NCBI RefSeq assembly: GCF_022695595.1
Contig: NZ_CP074380.1
Coordinates: forward strand, 4,166,001-4,230,000
From: Streptomyces sp. MST-110588
Lineage (GTDB): Bacteria; Actinomycetota; Actinomycetes; Streptomycetales; Streptomycetaceae
Length of the DNA: 64,000 bases
Direction of reading: 5' to 3'
The position numbers and the translations under genes were made by a program. Shown here one piece after another: positions 32,041-41,587 of this stretch (position 1 is the stretch's first letter; the number at the start of each line of letters is the position of its first letter). Under the pieces are notes generated by a model. It ran no database searches. It was not told the origin of the DNA and saw only the letters and a list, made by a program, of their open reading frames with translations.

Positions 32041-35000
32041 CTAGGGTGCGGCGGCGTCCACGGCCTTGACGATGCGCTTGTCGGAGACCGGGTAGGCCGT
32101 ACCGAGGGCATGGGCGAAGTAACTCACCCGCAGCTCCTCGATCATCCAGCGGATCTCCAGCGCCTCGGCCGGCACCGGGCGCCCCTTGGGGAACTGCTCC
32201 AGCAGCCAGGCGTACTCATCCTGCATCTCCTTGACCTTCGCCATCCGGGCGCGGTCCCGCTCGGCGTGGCTGGGGAGCTGCTGGAGCCGCCGGTCCACGG
32301 CCACCAGGTACCGCATGAGGTCCGGCAGCCGCTTGGCGCCGTGCGCGGTCACGAAGCCCGGCTTGATCAGCGCCGCGAGCTGCTCCTTGACGTCCGCCAG
32401 GGAGGGCAGGAGCGAGGGGAAGGTGGTCGCCTTCAGGCGGCGCTCGCACGCCTGCCAGGCGGCCAGCACCTCCTGCGTCTGCTGGATCGTGCGCATCGTG
32501 GCGTCCACCAGGTCGGCCCGTACCGCGTCGAAGAGCTTGCGGAAGGACTCCTCGTCCCAGGAGGGCCCGCCGTGGGCCGCGATGAGGCGGTCGGCGGCGG
32601 CCGTCACACAGTCCTCGAAAAGGGCCTGGATGGAGCCGTGCGGGTTCCGGGACAGCGCCAGCTTCTGCTGGTTGGACAGCTTGTCCTGGGCGAACTTGGC
32701 GGGGTTGGCGGGAACGTTGAGGAGGATGAGGCGGCGGGTGCCCTTCCACATCGCCGCGAGCTGCTCCGCCTCGGTGTCGAAGAGGCGTACGGCGACGCTG
32801 CTGCCCTCGTCGACCAGCGCCGGGTACGCCTTGAGCGGCTGGCCCGCGCGCCGGGTCTCGAAGGTGCGCGGCAGCGTGCCGATCGTCCAGGACGTCAGGC
32901 CCGTACGCTGCTCGGGCCCCGCCGCCGGGACGGTGCCCTCACCGCCCCGGGCGGGCCGCTCGGCGGCCTGCTCGAACGCCTTGGTGATGGCGGCCCGGGT
33001 CTTGGGCTTGAGAGCCAGCCGCAGCGCTTCGAGGTCCTTGTCCTCGGCGAGCTTGCGCCGCCGCTCGTCCACCACCCGGAACGTGATCTTCAAGTGCCCC
33101 GGCACCTTGGTCAGGTCGAAGTCCGCCGGGTCCACGGGCACTCCCACCATCCGCTGGAGGCCGGCGGCCAGCGCGCTGGTCAGCGGGCCCTGAAGGGGCA
33201 CGGTGGTGTCCAGGAAGCGGGCGGCGAAGTTCGGCGCCGGGACGTAGTTGCGGCGGACCGGCTTGGGCAGCGAGCGGATCAGCTCCGTGACCAGTTGCTC
33301 GCGCAGCCCCGGGATCTGCCAGTCGAAGCCCTCGGAGGAGACCTGGTTGAGGACCTGGAGCGGGATGTGGACGGTCACGCCGTCCGCGTCCGTGCCCGGC
33401 TCGAACTGATAGGTGACCTTGAACTTGAGCTTGCCCTGCCGCCAGGAGTCCGGATAGTCGTCCTTGGTGACGGCCTCGGCGGATTCGTTGATGAGCATCG
33501 AGTGCTCGAAATTGAGGAGTTCCGGCTCCTCGCGGCGCTTGTTCTTCCACCAGGAGTCGAAGTGCGCCCCGGACACGACGTGTTCGGGAATCCGCTGGTC
33601 GTAGAAGTCGAAGAGCGTCTCGTCGTCCACGAGAATGTCGCGGCGCCGGGCGCGGTGCTCCAACTCCTCGACCTCGCCGAGCAGTTTACGGTTGTCGTGG
33701 AAGAACTGGTGGTGGGTGCGCCAGTCGCCCTCCACCAGGGCATTGCGGATGAACAGGTCCCGCGAGGTCTCCGGGTCGATACGGCCGTAGTTGACCTTGC
33801 GCTGCGCGACGATCGGCACGCCGTACAGCGTCACCCGTTCGTACGCCATCACCGCGGCCATCTTCTGTTCCCAGTGCGGCTCGCTGTAGGTTCGCTTGAC
33901 CAGGTGCTGCGCCAGCGGCTCGACCCACTCCGGCTCGATCTTCGCGTTCACCCGCGCCCACAGGCGGGAGGTCTCCACCAGCTCCGCGGACATCACCCAG
34001 CGCGGCGGCTTCTTGAAGAGCGCCGAACCGGGGAAGACCGCGAATTTCGCGCTGCGGGCCCCCAGGTATTCGTTCTTCGCGTCCGTGTCCTTCAATCCGA
34101 TATGCGAAAGCAAACCGGAAAGCAGGGCGGTGTGAATGTGGTCGGGCGCCGCGTCCTGCTCGCTGAGGTGAATGCCCATGGTTTTGGCGACCGAGCGGAG
34201 CTGCGAGTAGATGTCCTGCCACTCACGTATCCGCAGATAGTTCAGGAACTCGCTGCGGCACATGCGCCGGAAGGCCGAGGACGACAGTTCCTTCTGCTGT
34301 TCCCGGATATAGCGCCACAGATTCAAGAACGCCAGGAAGTCGCTGGATTCGTCCTTGAAGCGGGCGTGCTGCTGGTCGGCCTGCTGCTGCTTGTCCGCGG
34401 GCCGCTCGCGCGGGTCCTGGATCGACAGCGCCGAGGCGATCACCATCACCTCGCGTACGCAGCCGTTGCGCTCCGCTTCCAGCACCATCCGCGCCAGCCG
34501 CGGGTCCACCGGCAACTGGGAGAGCTTGCGGCCCATCTGGGTGAGCCGCTTCTTCGGATCCTTCTGCTTGGGGTCGATCGCCCCCAGCTCGTGCAGCAGA
34601 TCGACGCCGTCCTTGATGTTGCGGCGGTCCGGCGGGTCGATGAAGGGGAACTTCTCGATGTCACCGAGGCCGGCCGCGGTCATCTGGAGGATGACGGAGG
34701 CCAGGTTCGTACGAAGGATCTCCGCGTCGGTGAACTCCGGGCGGGAGAGGAAGTCCTCCTCGGAGTACAGCCGGATGCAGATGCCGTCACTCGTACGGCC
34801 GCAGCGGCCCTTGCGCTGATTCGCGCTGGCCTGCGAGACCGGCTCGATCGGCAGCCGCTGCACCTTCGTGCGGTAGCTGTAGCGGGAGATCCGGGCCATG
34901 CCCGGGTCGATGACGTACCGGATGCCCGGGACGGTCAGCGAGGTCTCCGCGACATTGGTGGCGAGCACGATCCGGCGGCCCGTGTGGCGCTGGAAGACGC

Positions 35001-36063
35001 GGTGCTGCTCGGCGTGCGAGAGCCGCGCGTACAGCGGCAGCACCTCGGTGGCGCGCAGGTTCTTCTTGTTCAGCGCGTCCGCGGTGTCCCGGATCTCGCG
35101 CTCACCGGAGAGGAAGACCAGGATGTCGCCGTCGCCCTCGGCCTGGAGCTCGTCCACGGCGTCGCAGATGGCGGTGATCTGGTCGCGGTCACCGTCCTCC
35201 CCGCCCTCCTCCAGCAGGGGGCGGTAGCGGACCTCGACCGGGTACGTACGGCCGGAGACCTCGATGACCGGGGCGGCCGGCCGCTCTTCGCCGGCCGTAC
35301 CGGTCCCCGAGGACCCGTCGCCGACGGTGGCGAAGTTGCCGAAATGCCGGGCGAACCGCTCCGGGTCGATGGTCGCGGAGGTGATCACGACCTTCAGGTC
35401 CGGGCGCCTGGGCAGCAACTGCGCCAGGTACCCGAGCAGGAAGTCGATGTTCAGGCTGCGCTCGTGTGCCTCGTCGATGATGATCGTGTCGTACTGGCGC
35501 AGCTCGCGGTCCGTCTGGATCTCCGCGAGCAGGATGCCGTCCGTCATCAGCTTGACCAGCGTCTGACCGCCGACCTGGTCGGTGAAGCGGACCTTCCAGC
35601 CGACCGCCTCGCCCAGCGGGCTCTTCAGCTCCTCGGCCACCCGCTCGGCGACCGTACGGGCCGCGATCCGCCGTGGCTGCGTATGGCCGATCAGCCCGCG
35701 TATGCCCCGGCCCAGCTCCAGACAGATCTTGGGGATCTGGGTCGTCTTGCCGGAGCCGGTCTCACCGGCGACGATCACGACCTGGTGGTCCCGGATCGCC
35801 TCAAGGATCTCGTCCTTCTTCTGGCTGACCGGGAGCTGTTCGGGGTAGGTGATCGCGGGTACGGCGGCGCGCCGCCGCTCGACACGCAGCTCCGCCTCCT
35901 CGATGCCTTCGGCGATCTCGGCGAGCACGGCCGCGCGGGCCTCGGGTTTACGGATCCGGCGCGCGCCGTCGAGTCGGCGCCCCAGCCGCTGCTGGTCGCG
36001 CAGCATCAGCTCGGGCAGTCGCTCCAGCAGGGCGGGCAGGGCGGGGGCAGGCTGACTGGACAT
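32041..36063 (-). CDS. hrpA: ATP-dependent RNA helicase HrpA
   Basis: A 1340-aa DEAH-box helicase. VIVAGETGSGKTTQIPKICL (Walker A), IIIDEAHERSLNIDFLLGYL (DEAH motif II), VITSATIDPERFARHF, a RecA2 domain with TNVAETSLTVPGIRYVIDPG and ASANQRKGRCGRTSDG, then the winged-helix/ratchet and OB-fold region and the long C-terminal DUF3418 domain ending MIEELRVSYFAHALGTAYPV. In E. coli HrpA rescues stalled ribosomes by splitting them. Length and domain order are normal. The downstream tRNA-Asp is on the same strand 142 bp away. Confidence 0.97.
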   Translation of the reverse strand: MSSQPAPALPALLERLPELMLRDQQRLGRRLDGARRIRKPEARAAVLAEIAEGIEEAELRVERRRAAVPAITYPEQLPVSQKKDEILEAIRDHQVVIVAGETGSGKTTQIPKICLELGRGIRGLIGHTQPRRIAARTVAERVAEELKSPLGEAVGWKVRFTDQVGGQTLVKLMTDGILLAEIQTDRELRQYDTIIIDEAHERSLNIDFLLGYLAQLLPRRPDLKVVITSATIDPERFARHFGNFATVGDGSSGTGTAGEERPAAPVIEVSGRTYPVEVRYRPLLEEGGEDGDRDQITAICDAVDELQAEGDGDILVFLSGEREIRDTADALNKKNLRATEVLPLYARLSHAEQHRVFQRHTGRRIVLATNVAETSLTVPGIRYVIDPGMARISRYSYRTKVQRLPIEPVSQASANQRKGRCGRTSDGICIRLYSEEDFLSRPEFTDAEILRTNLASVILQMTAAGLGDIEKFPFIDPPDRRNIKDGVDLLHELGAIDPKQKDPKKRLTQMGRKLSQLPVDPRLARMVLEAERNGCVREVMVIASALSIQDPRERPADKQQQADQQHARFKDESSDFLAFLNLWRYIREQQKELSSSAFRRMCRSEFLNYLRIREWQDIYSQLRSVAKTMGIHLSEQDAAPDHIHTALLSGLLSHIGLKDTDAKNEYLGARSAKFAVFPGSALFKKPPRWVMSAELVETSRLWARVNAKIEPEWVEPLAQHLVKRTYSEPHWEQKMAAVMAYERVTLYGVPIVAQRKVNYGRIDPETSRDLFIRNALVEGDWRTHHQFFHDNRKLLGEVEELEHRARRRDILVDDETLFDFYDQRIPEHVVSGAHFDSWWKNKRREEPELLNFEHSMLINESAEAVTKDDYPDSWRQGKLKFKVTYQFEPGTDADGVTVHIPLQVLNQVSSEGFDWQIPGLREQLVTELIRSLPKPVRRNYVPAPNFAARFLDTTVPLQGPLTSALAAGLQRMVGVPVDPADFDLTKVPGHLKITFRVVDERRRKLAEDKDLEALRLALKPKTRAAITKAFEQAAERPARGGEGTVPAAGPEQRTGLTSWTIGTLPRTFETRRAGQPLKAYPALVDEGSSVAVRLFDTEAEQLAAMWKGTRRLILLNVPANPAKFAQDKLSNQQKLALSRNPHGSIQALFEDCVTAAADRLIAAHGGPSWDEESFRKLFDAVRADLVDATMRTIQQTQEVLAAWQACERRLKATTFPSLLPSLADVKEQLAALIKPGFVTAHGAKRLPDLMRYLVAVDRRLQQLPSHAERDRARMAKVKEMQDEYAWLLEQFPKGRPVPAEALEIRWMIEELRVSYFAHALGTAYPVSDKRIVKAVDAAAP

Positions 36064-36324
36064 ACGTCCCCAAGGATCTCACCTCACCGAAACGACTGGC
36101 GAACCATTTGCCGTGGGGGCGCGGGTCGGTGGGCAGGTGACGGCGGGTGACGGTGGGTGAGGGAGCGGGAGGGTGGGACGAGGGGGAGGCGAGAGCAGAG
36201 CGGGGGCTGTGGGCCGGCGCCGTGCGACGAAGGTCGTGGGCCGCGGCTGTGGGGCGGGGGCTGTCGGCTCCGTCTTCCCCGTCCGCTTCGCCCCGCTCCG
36301 GAAGAATGTCCGGGACAGGTGCTT

Positions 36325-36330
36325 TAGCGT
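36325..36330 (+). promoter_or_regulatory. -10 element of the permease-like gene
   Basis: TAGCGT stands 6 nt before the ATG at 36337 with no nearby Shine-Dalgarno sequence, the same leaderless layout as purD and purF. Confidence 0.4.
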
Positions 36331-36336
36331 GGCCAT

Positions 36337-37410
36337 ATGTCCGATCAGCACGGCCCCCCACCTCCGCACGGCGCGCACGGCCGGCCCCTGACCGGGGCCG
36401 AGAAGTGGGCGGCCTTCAAGAAGTCGCCGTTCTTCCCGGCGACCGTGCTGGTCTTCATCCTCGCCGTCGCCGCCGGCCTCTTCGCCGGCTCGTACACGTA
36501 CACCATGGCGAACCCGACCCCGCGCCACATCCCGACCGCCGTGGTCGGCGCCCAGGACGCCCGGCACGGGAAGGCGTTCGTCGACGGGATGGAGCAGGCC
36601 CTGAACGCCTCCCTGCGGCTGCGCGAGTACAAGACGTACAAGGAGGCCAGGGACGCCGTCGACGAGCAGGAGATGTTCGCGGTCCTCAACGTCCGGGAGC
36701 CCGGTGTGGAACTGGACGTATCCGGGGCCTCGGGCGCCTCGGTCGCACAGGTGCTCGCCGAGACCGCTCCGAAGGTCGGCCGGGCGGTCCACGTACCGGT
36801 GCAGGTCAAGGACATCAAGCCGCTCCAGAAGGGCGACCCGCGCGGCCTGGCGCTCTTCTACATCTCGCTCGCCGCGGTGATCATCGGATTCGTGGGCGCG
36901 ATCCAGTTGAGCGTGCACGCCCGCGCCCTCAACCCGGCCGAGCGCATCGCCTTCACCGTCGCCTACGCCCTCCTCGGCGGCTTCGCCATCGCCGCGGTCG
37001 TGGACTGGCTGATGGGCGCGCTGCGGCTGCCGTTCGTGGAGTCCTGGCTGATCCTGGCGCTGACGATGTTCACCTCCGGGATGGTCTTCACGATGTTCAA
37101 CACCCTCATGGGGCGCTGGGCGATGATCCCCACCTGGGGACTGATGGTGCTGCTCGGCAACCCGTCCTCGGGCGGCGCGGTCTCCTGGCCGCTGCTGCCG
37201 TCGCTGCTCGGACACATCGGGCAGTGGCTGCCCCCGGGCGCCTCGGTCAACGCCCAGCACACCGCGGTCTACTTCGGCGGGCACCAGCACGCCTTCCCGT
37301 TCCTGGTGCTGGGCGGCTGGGCGGTGCTGTCGTGCACGGTCTTCTGGGTGTGGCGGCACCGCCACCCGGGCGGCCGGGGCGCGAAGCCGGCGCATGCCGT
37401 GGGGTCCTGA
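36337..37410 (+). CDS. six-helix ABC-2/YhgE-type membrane protein
   Basis: A 357-aa integral membrane protein. A Pro/His-rich cytoplasmic N-terminus leads to TM1 (ATVLVFILAVAAGLFAGSYT). A large extracytoplasmic domain (about 58-165) follows with HIPTAVVGAQDARHGKAFVD. A cluster of five helices (about 168-350) ends in VLGGWAVLSCTVFWVW. This one-large-loop-then-five-helices layout matches ABC-2 permease and YhgE/Pip proteins. No ATPase gene is adjacent, so the partner and substrate are unknown. The transcript is probably leaderless. Confidence 0.82.
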   Translation: MSDQHGPPPPHGAHGRPLTGAEKWAAFKKSPFFPATVLVFILAVAAGLFAGSYTYTMANPTPRHIPTAVVGAQDARHGKAFVDGMEQALNASLRLREYKTYKEARDAVDEQEMFAVLNVREPGVELDVSGASGASVAQVLAETAPKVGRAVHVPVQVKDIKPLQKGDPRGLALFYISLAAVIIGFVGAIQLSVHARALNPAERIAFTVAYALLGGFAIAAVVDWLMGALRLPFVESWLILALTMFTSGMVFTMFNTLMGRWAMIPTWGLMVLLGNPSSGGAVSWPLLPSLLGHIGQWLPPGASVNAQHTAVYFGGHQHAFPFLVLGGWAVLSCTVFWVWRHRHPGGRGAKPAHAVGS

Positions 37411-37441
37411 GGAACGGGCTGCCCGGCGTACGGGCCGATCA

Positions 37442-37476
37442 GGGGCGTACGGGGGCGTACGGGGGCGTACGGGGCG
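37442..37476. repeat. 10-bp tandem repeat (GGGGCGTACG), about 3.5 copies
   Basis: GGGGGCGTAC is repeated in direct succession between the permease-like gene and the small membrane protein gene. Possibly a slippage tract; no function is evident. Confidence 0.8.
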
Positions 37477-37574
37477 TGGCCGGGCCGTCGGGCCCCGTCG
37501 TGGCAGCGCAGCGCAGGCCGCATCCGCCGCGCCCTGCCGCCGCCGTACGAGAATCCGTAAGAGAAGATCTCCTC

Positions 37575-37835
37575 ATGAACAGAGCATTACGACGGATGGG
37601 TGGGGTCGCCGTGATGGTGGCCGGGCTCGCGTTCGCGGCCTGGCTGGTCTTCGGCCCGGTGCACTACTGGGAGGGCGGCGCACGACTGGACCGTATGGCG
37701 ATGGGACTGGCGGCGATGGGAGCGATCAGCGGCGGAGCCTGGCTGATCTTCTGGGAGCCGGAGTCCGACCGTGCCGCGGAAGAGGCGTCGGAAGAGGCGT
37801 CGGAAGAGACGACGGGGGAGAAGCTGAGCGTATGA
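37575..37835 (+). CDS. small two-TM membrane protein (86 aa)
   Basis: Two hydrophobic helices (about residues 8-28, GGVAVMVAGLAFAAWLVFGP, and 42-60, MGLAAMGAISGGAWLIFW) are joined by a short loop with YWEGGARLDR. An acidic Glu/Ala/Ser tail follows, with a repeated SEEA motif. The ATG follows AGAAGATCTCC. A strong terminator lies right after the stop. Unknown function. Confidence 0.7.
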   Translation: MNRALRRMGGVAVMVAGLAFAAWLVFGPVHYWEGGARLDRMAMGLAAMGAISGGAWLIFWEPESDRAAEEASEEASEETTGEKLSV

Positions 37836-37843
37836 GACACGCA

Positions 37844-37878
37844 GAAGGCCCCGATCCGAGAGGATCGGGGCCTTCTTG
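37844..37878. terminator. bidirectional terminator before the tRNA cluster
   Basis: AGAAGGCCCCGATCC pairs perfectly with GGATCGGGGCCTTCT around GAGA (37844-37876). It is T-rich on both strands, so it ends the small membrane protein gene and the minus-strand tRNA cluster. Confidence 0.88.
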
Positions 37879-37887
37879 CCACGAGTG

Positions 37888-37961
37888 TGGCTGGGGCCGG
37901 GGTCGAACCGGCGACCTATCGCTTTTCAGGCGATCGCTCGTACCAACTGAGCTACCCAGCC
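37888..37961 (-). tRNA. tRNA-Phe(GAA)
   Basis: Acceptor GGCTGGG/CCCAGCC, discriminator A, D-arm AGCTCAGTTGGTACGAGC, anticodon GAA, T-arm CCGGTTCGACCCCGG. It is the last of three tRNAs on the minus strand. Confidence 0.96.
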
Positions 37962-37965
37962 GCAG

Positions 37966-38040
37966 CGGTCCTGACGGGATTTGAACCCGCGGCCTCCACC
38001 TTGACAGGGTGGCGAGCACTCCAAACTGCTCCACAGGACC
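37966..38040 (-). tRNA. tRNA-Asp(GTC), copy 2
   Basis: All 75 nt are identical to copy 1 at 31824-31898. It lies 4 bp upstream of tRNA-Phe and 49 bp downstream of tRNA-Glu, so Glu-Asp-Phe form one transcript. Confidence 0.97.
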
Positions 38041-38089
38041 TTGCATTGTGCGAGACGAGGCGTGAACCAGTCTCGCACACGGTGATGCG

Positions 38090-38162
38090 TGCCCCCAACG
38101 GGATTCGAACCCGTGCTACCGCCTTGAAAGGGCGGCGTCCTGGGCCACTAGACGATGAGGGC
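38090..38162 (-). tRNA. tRNA-Glu(TTC)
   Basis: Acceptor GCCCTCA/TGGGGGC with one U-G pair, anticodon stem CCGCC/GGCGG around TTC, T-arm CGGGTTCGAATCCCG, discriminator A. It heads the Glu-Asp-Phe cluster. Confidence 0.96.
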
Positions 38163-38280
38163 TGATGGCCCACCTTGGCGCTTTGTCGGCGCCGTCGGGG
38201 ACGTGAGAAGCATATGGGATGCGGGGACGGTTCGCCAAAACGGTTTCCGCGGGACCGGGGGCGGGACCGGAGGCCGGGCG

Positions 38281-40098
38281 TCAGCGGGCAGTTTCCGAAG
38301 GGCTGGTCGAGGGGGTCGCCGATGGGGTGTTCGAGGGCGTGGTGACCGAGGGGGAAGCGGCCGTCCGACCGGGGGACGGGGGCGGCGTGGTGCCGGGAGG
38401 CGTGGGACCGGACGGCGTGGCACTGGACGGTGCGGTGCCGGACGGCGTGGCGCCCGGCAGGTTCTCCCGGGGGAGGTGCCGGCTGACCTCCGCCCTGGAG
38501 AGCCCCAGCCCGCCGAGCGTGATCTCGTCCCACGCCTGGAGCCGCCGGGTCCTGCGGTCCAGATACAGCACCGACGCCTGCACCGGAGCGGGTTTCCTGC
38601 CCTGCACCGCGCGCAGCCCCCCGCCCCCCGTGGAGCCCTCGATCATCAGCCGGGTCCCCTGGGGGAGCGTCCGGTTCTCGCGGTGGTGGATGTGCCCCGC
38701 CAGCGCGAGCGGGGCCAGCCCGTCGGCCTCGGCCACGGCGACGGGGTTGTGGGCGAGGGCCAGGTCCACAGGGGTGCCGGCGAGCCGCTGCGTACGGAGG
38801 GAGTCGGCCAGGCGCCCGCCCGCGGTGCGCTCGGCGGGGTCCCCGGCGGCCACCACGGAGCGGTCCGGGGTGAACTGGGGGTCTCCCACGCCGGCGATGC
38901 GCAGCCCGGCGACGCGTACGACCCGGCCGTCGTCCAGGACCGTGACGTTTCTGCGGGCCGCGAGGTACTTCTGCGTGGTGCGGGAGTCGTGATTCCCGCG
39001 TACCCATACGTACGGGGCGCCGAGCCCGCCGACCGGGTCCAGGAAGGCGTTCTCGGCCGCCGAGCCGTGATCCATCGTGTCGCCGGTGTCGACAATCACA
39101 TCGATCTTGTACTGGCCGACGAGCGACCTGATGATCTGCCACGCGCCGGGATTGAGGTGGATGTCCGAGACGTGCAGCACCCGGATCGTGGTGGGGTCCG
39201 GCTCATAGGCGGGCAGGGTCGAGGTGGCCTCGTACAGCTTGGTCACATTGGTGACCAGGCGCGCCAACTCCTTCTGGTAGACGTTGAACTCGCTGACGAT
39301 GTTGCGCGCGGTGCCGACCACCGAGGGCGCCGAGGACAGCAGCCCGGAGAACTTCGGCTCCAGGACGGAACGGGGGTTCCAGGTGGCGTACGCGGCGGCG
39401 CCGGAGGACGCCAGCAGGGCCAGGGCGAGACCGCCGGCCGCCAGCGCGCGGCGCGGCCTGCGGTAGACGGCCAAGCCCAGCGCGGTGGCCCCGGAGACGA
39501 CCGCGACGCAGGAACGGAAGGCGAGCGTGCCGGTGCCGCGGGTGACGTCGCGGGTGACCTCGGCCTGGAGCCCGGAGAAGCGCTCGGGATGGTCGAGCAG
39601 GGCCCGGGACCGTACGGGGTTGAGCCGGTCGACGTCGACGTCCAGGCGTATCGGGGCGTAGTGACTGCGCAGCTCCAGCGCCCCCAGCGGCGAGACGTTG
39701 ATCTTGGTGCCGCCGGTCAGGGAGGGCCGCAGCGTCATCCTGGTGTCCATCGGACCTACGGGCACATGGATGCTGCCGACGATCAGCAGCCCCAGCCACG
39801 CGCCGAGAAGGGTCACGGCCAGCAGGCCCAGGGCCCGGGCGTACGGGTGCGGGGTGTGGACAAGGGTGCTGGTGGGGGCGGTGTGGTGGGAACGGTAGTC
39901 GCGCAGGACGGCCCCGGGGGCGTCCCGTACGCGGACGAGCGCCGCACGGACCGCCCGCAGAAACCGGGCCGGCCGGCACGCCCCGCGTGTGATCTCGACC
40001 TGGTCGCCGGGACGGGTGTCTCCGGAAGGCGCGGCACGGGCCATTGGTCCCATATGCCCGCGCGCCGCGACCGGTATGCGGATCGCGAGAAGGCCCAC
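38281..40098 (-). CDS. membrane-anchored metallophosphoesterase
   Basis: Up to 605 aa. The N-terminal half has membrane helices near residues 88-112 (ALGLLAVTLLGAWLGLLIVG) and about 198-245, separated by an extracytoplasmic segment. The calcineurin-type domain covers about 310-520: LHVSDIHLNP, VIVDTGDTMDHG, VWVRGNHDSR, LALAHNP, LAGHIHH, all five metal-binding blocks. The C-terminus is an 80-residue Pro/Ser/Thr repeat that may thread the wall. ATGs at 40053 or 40044 (MARAAP) may be the true start. Substrate unknown. Confidence 0.88.
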   Translation of the reverse strand: MGLLAIRIPVAARGHMGPMARAAPSGDTRPGDQVEITRGACRPARFLRAVRAALVRVRDAPGAVLRDYRSHHTAPTSTLVHTPHPYARALGLLAVTLLGAWLGLLIVGSIHVPVGPMDTRMTLRPSLTGGTKINVSPLGALELRSHYAPIRLDVDVDRLNPVRSRALLDHPERFSGLQAEVTRDVTRGTGTLAFRSCVAVVSGATALGLAVYRRPRRALAAGGLALALLASSGAAAYATWNPRSVLEPKFSGLLSSAPSVVGTARNIVSEFNVYQKELARLVTNVTKLYEATSTLPAYEPDPTTIRVLHVSDIHLNPGAWQIIRSLVGQYKIDVIVDTGDTMDHGSAAENAFLDPVGGLGAPYVWVRGNHDSRTTQKYLAARRNVTVLDDGRVVRVAGLRIAGVGDPQFTPDRSVVAAGDPAERTAGGRLADSLRTQRLAGTPVDLALAHNPVAVAEADGLAPLALAGHIHHRENRTLPQGTRLMIEGSTGGGGLRAVQGRKPAPVQASVLYLDRRTRRLQAWDEITLGGLGLSRAEVSRHLPRENLPGATPSGTAPSSATPSGPTPPGTTPPPSPGRTAASPSVTTPSNTPSATPSTSPSETAR

Positions 40099-40333
40099 CG
40101 GGATCCGGCGTGAAGCGAAACGAGGAGAAGCGATGCGAAGCGACGAGAGGTGACGAGAAGTGGCGCGGCGCGACGAGAAGTGGCGCGGAGTGGCGTGACG
40201 CGGGCCGACGCGGGGCGAAGAACCGTGAAGCGTCGCAAATCACCTGAGGATTCGCTGGAACACCCCTCGGAAAGCCCTCCTGTCACGCTCGCCGAGATCT
40301 TGTCCTCGTGGTGGCGTGACGGAGAATGGGACC

Positions 40334-40684
40334 GTGCTGGAGATGACGCGCGAGGAGTTCGAGGAACTGGTCGCCGAGGCCCTGGACCGGATCCCGCCGG
40401 AGCTGACACGGCTGATGGACAACGTGGCGGTATTCGTCGAGGACGAGCCCCCCGCGACCGACCCCGAGCTGCTCGGGCTGTACGAAGGTACGCCCCTGAC
40501 CGACCGCGGGGAGTGGTACGCGGGCGTGCTGCCGGACCGGATCACGGTCTATCGGGGACCGACGCTGCGTATGTGCGCCAACCGCGAGGACGTGGTCGCG
40601 GAAACCGAGGTGACGGTCGTCCATGAGATCGCCCACCATTTCGGCATCGACGACGAACGGCTGCACGCGCTCGGTTACGGGTGA
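40334..40684 (+). CDS. small zincin-like metallopeptidase family protein
   Basis: A 116-aa protein with a minimal metzincin-like site, VVHEIAHHFGIDDERLHALG, where HExxHxxGxxD supplies the zinc ligands. The N-terminal half is acidic and helical (MTREEFEELVAEALDRIPPE). It is the length of the cytoplasmic Zincin_1 (DUF1025-type) family, found in most actinobacteria with unknown substrate. GTG 40334 is preferred for the GGAG nine bases upstream; 40316 and 40343 are alternatives. Confidence 0.85.
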   Translation: MLEMTREEFEELVAEALDRIPPELTRLMDNVAVFVEDEPPATDPELLGLYEGTPLTDRGEWYAGVLPDRITVYRGPTLRMCANREDVVAETEVTVVHEIAHHFGIDDERLHALGYG

Positions 40685-40690
40685 GGGCCG

Positions 40691-41587
40691 GTGCCGGGGC
40701 CGTACGAGCCGAGGCCGGAGCCGTACGAGCCGGTGCCTGGAGGGGCGCTCGGGTGGGGGCGTGAGACGGGCGCGGGCCGGGGCGCGTATGCGATCGGGTG
40801 GCCGTGGCGCGTGTCCTCGGGTGGACAACAGGAGTTGGGCAGGGCGTCTGCTCCGCCGCCCCGCAGCGCTCCGGATCCGGAGGTCCCGCCCGTGCGCCCG
40901 CTCGCCCCTCCCGCCTCTTCTTCCGCCCCCTCGTCGCCCTCCTCCGCCTCCCCCGTACCTCCCTTGCGCCGCGCGGCCGACCACTCCCCCTGTTCGACCA
41001 CCGGCGGTGCCTCCCGCGCCACCGGTGCCTCTTCCCGTCCCGCCGGCTCGTCCCCGCTGAACCGGCTCGGCGCGGCCCTGGCCGCGGCCACGGCACTCGC
41101 CGCGTCGCTGAGCGGCTGCATGAGCGTGAGCGACCCCGAGCCCCTCAAGCCCTCGGGCAGCACCACGCGGCAGGGCAGCGGGACCACGCCGGACGGCGGG
41201 ACGGCGGACGGGCGGGGAATCGGGCCCCGCCGGGTGGGGAGCGCGGACGGCGCGCGGCGTACGGACCGCGAAAAGGTGGCGCGTCCCACAGGGAAGAAGG
41301 CGAGGCCCTCGGGAGCCGAGCCGCGGCCGGCATCGGGAGCGGCGCCCGGCCGGGGGCCGACGTCCGGCGGGGACGGGAAGGCCGGAGCCGGAACGGACGG
41401 GGGGCAGTCTTCCGGCCGTACGCCGTCGCGGCCGAGCGGCAGGCCGTCACCGCCCGCCACCTCGCCGCGCCCCAGCCCGTCCGCCCGGCCCACGCCGCCC
41501 CCGAGCCCGGACCCGTCCACGCCGCCGCCCTCTGCCTCCCCGACGTCCGCCCCGCCCGGTCCGGCGCAGATGGACCGGGAGGAGTGA
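40691..41587 (+). CDS. Pro/Ser-rich hypothetical protein with an internal lipobox-like segment
   Basis: 298 aa, mostly disordered and rich in Pro, Ser, Gly and Arg. The only ordered element is near residue 125-145: NRLGAALAAATALAASLSGC, a hydrophobic helix ending in a lipobox-like SGC. It may therefore be a membrane-anchored or lipid-modified secreted protein with a long cytoplasmic N-terminus, or the real start may be further in. It begins 6 bp after the zincin stop. GTG start, weak ribosome site. Function unknown. Confidence 0.55.
   Translation: MPGPYEPRPEPYEPVPGGALGWGRETGAGRGAYAIGWPWRVSSGGQQELGRASAPPPRSAPDPEVPPVRPLAPPASSSAPSSPSSASPVPPLRRAADHSPCSTTGGASRATGASSRPAGSSPLNRLGAALAAATALAASLSGCMSVSDPEPLKPSGSTTRQGSGTTPDGGTADGRGIGPRRVGSADGARRTDREKVARPTGKKARPSGAEPRPASGAAPGRGPTSGGDGKAGAGTDGGQSSGRTPSRPSGRPSPPATSPRPSPSARPTPPPSPDPSTPPPSASPTSAPPGPAQMDREE

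Noticed and set aside
31867..36150. 1427-aa plus-strand ORF opposite hrpA
   Set aside because: It is antisense to a complete, motif-rich helicase and consists of Arg/Leu/Gly/Val-rich low-information sequence. Such frames stay open because of the third-base G/C bias.
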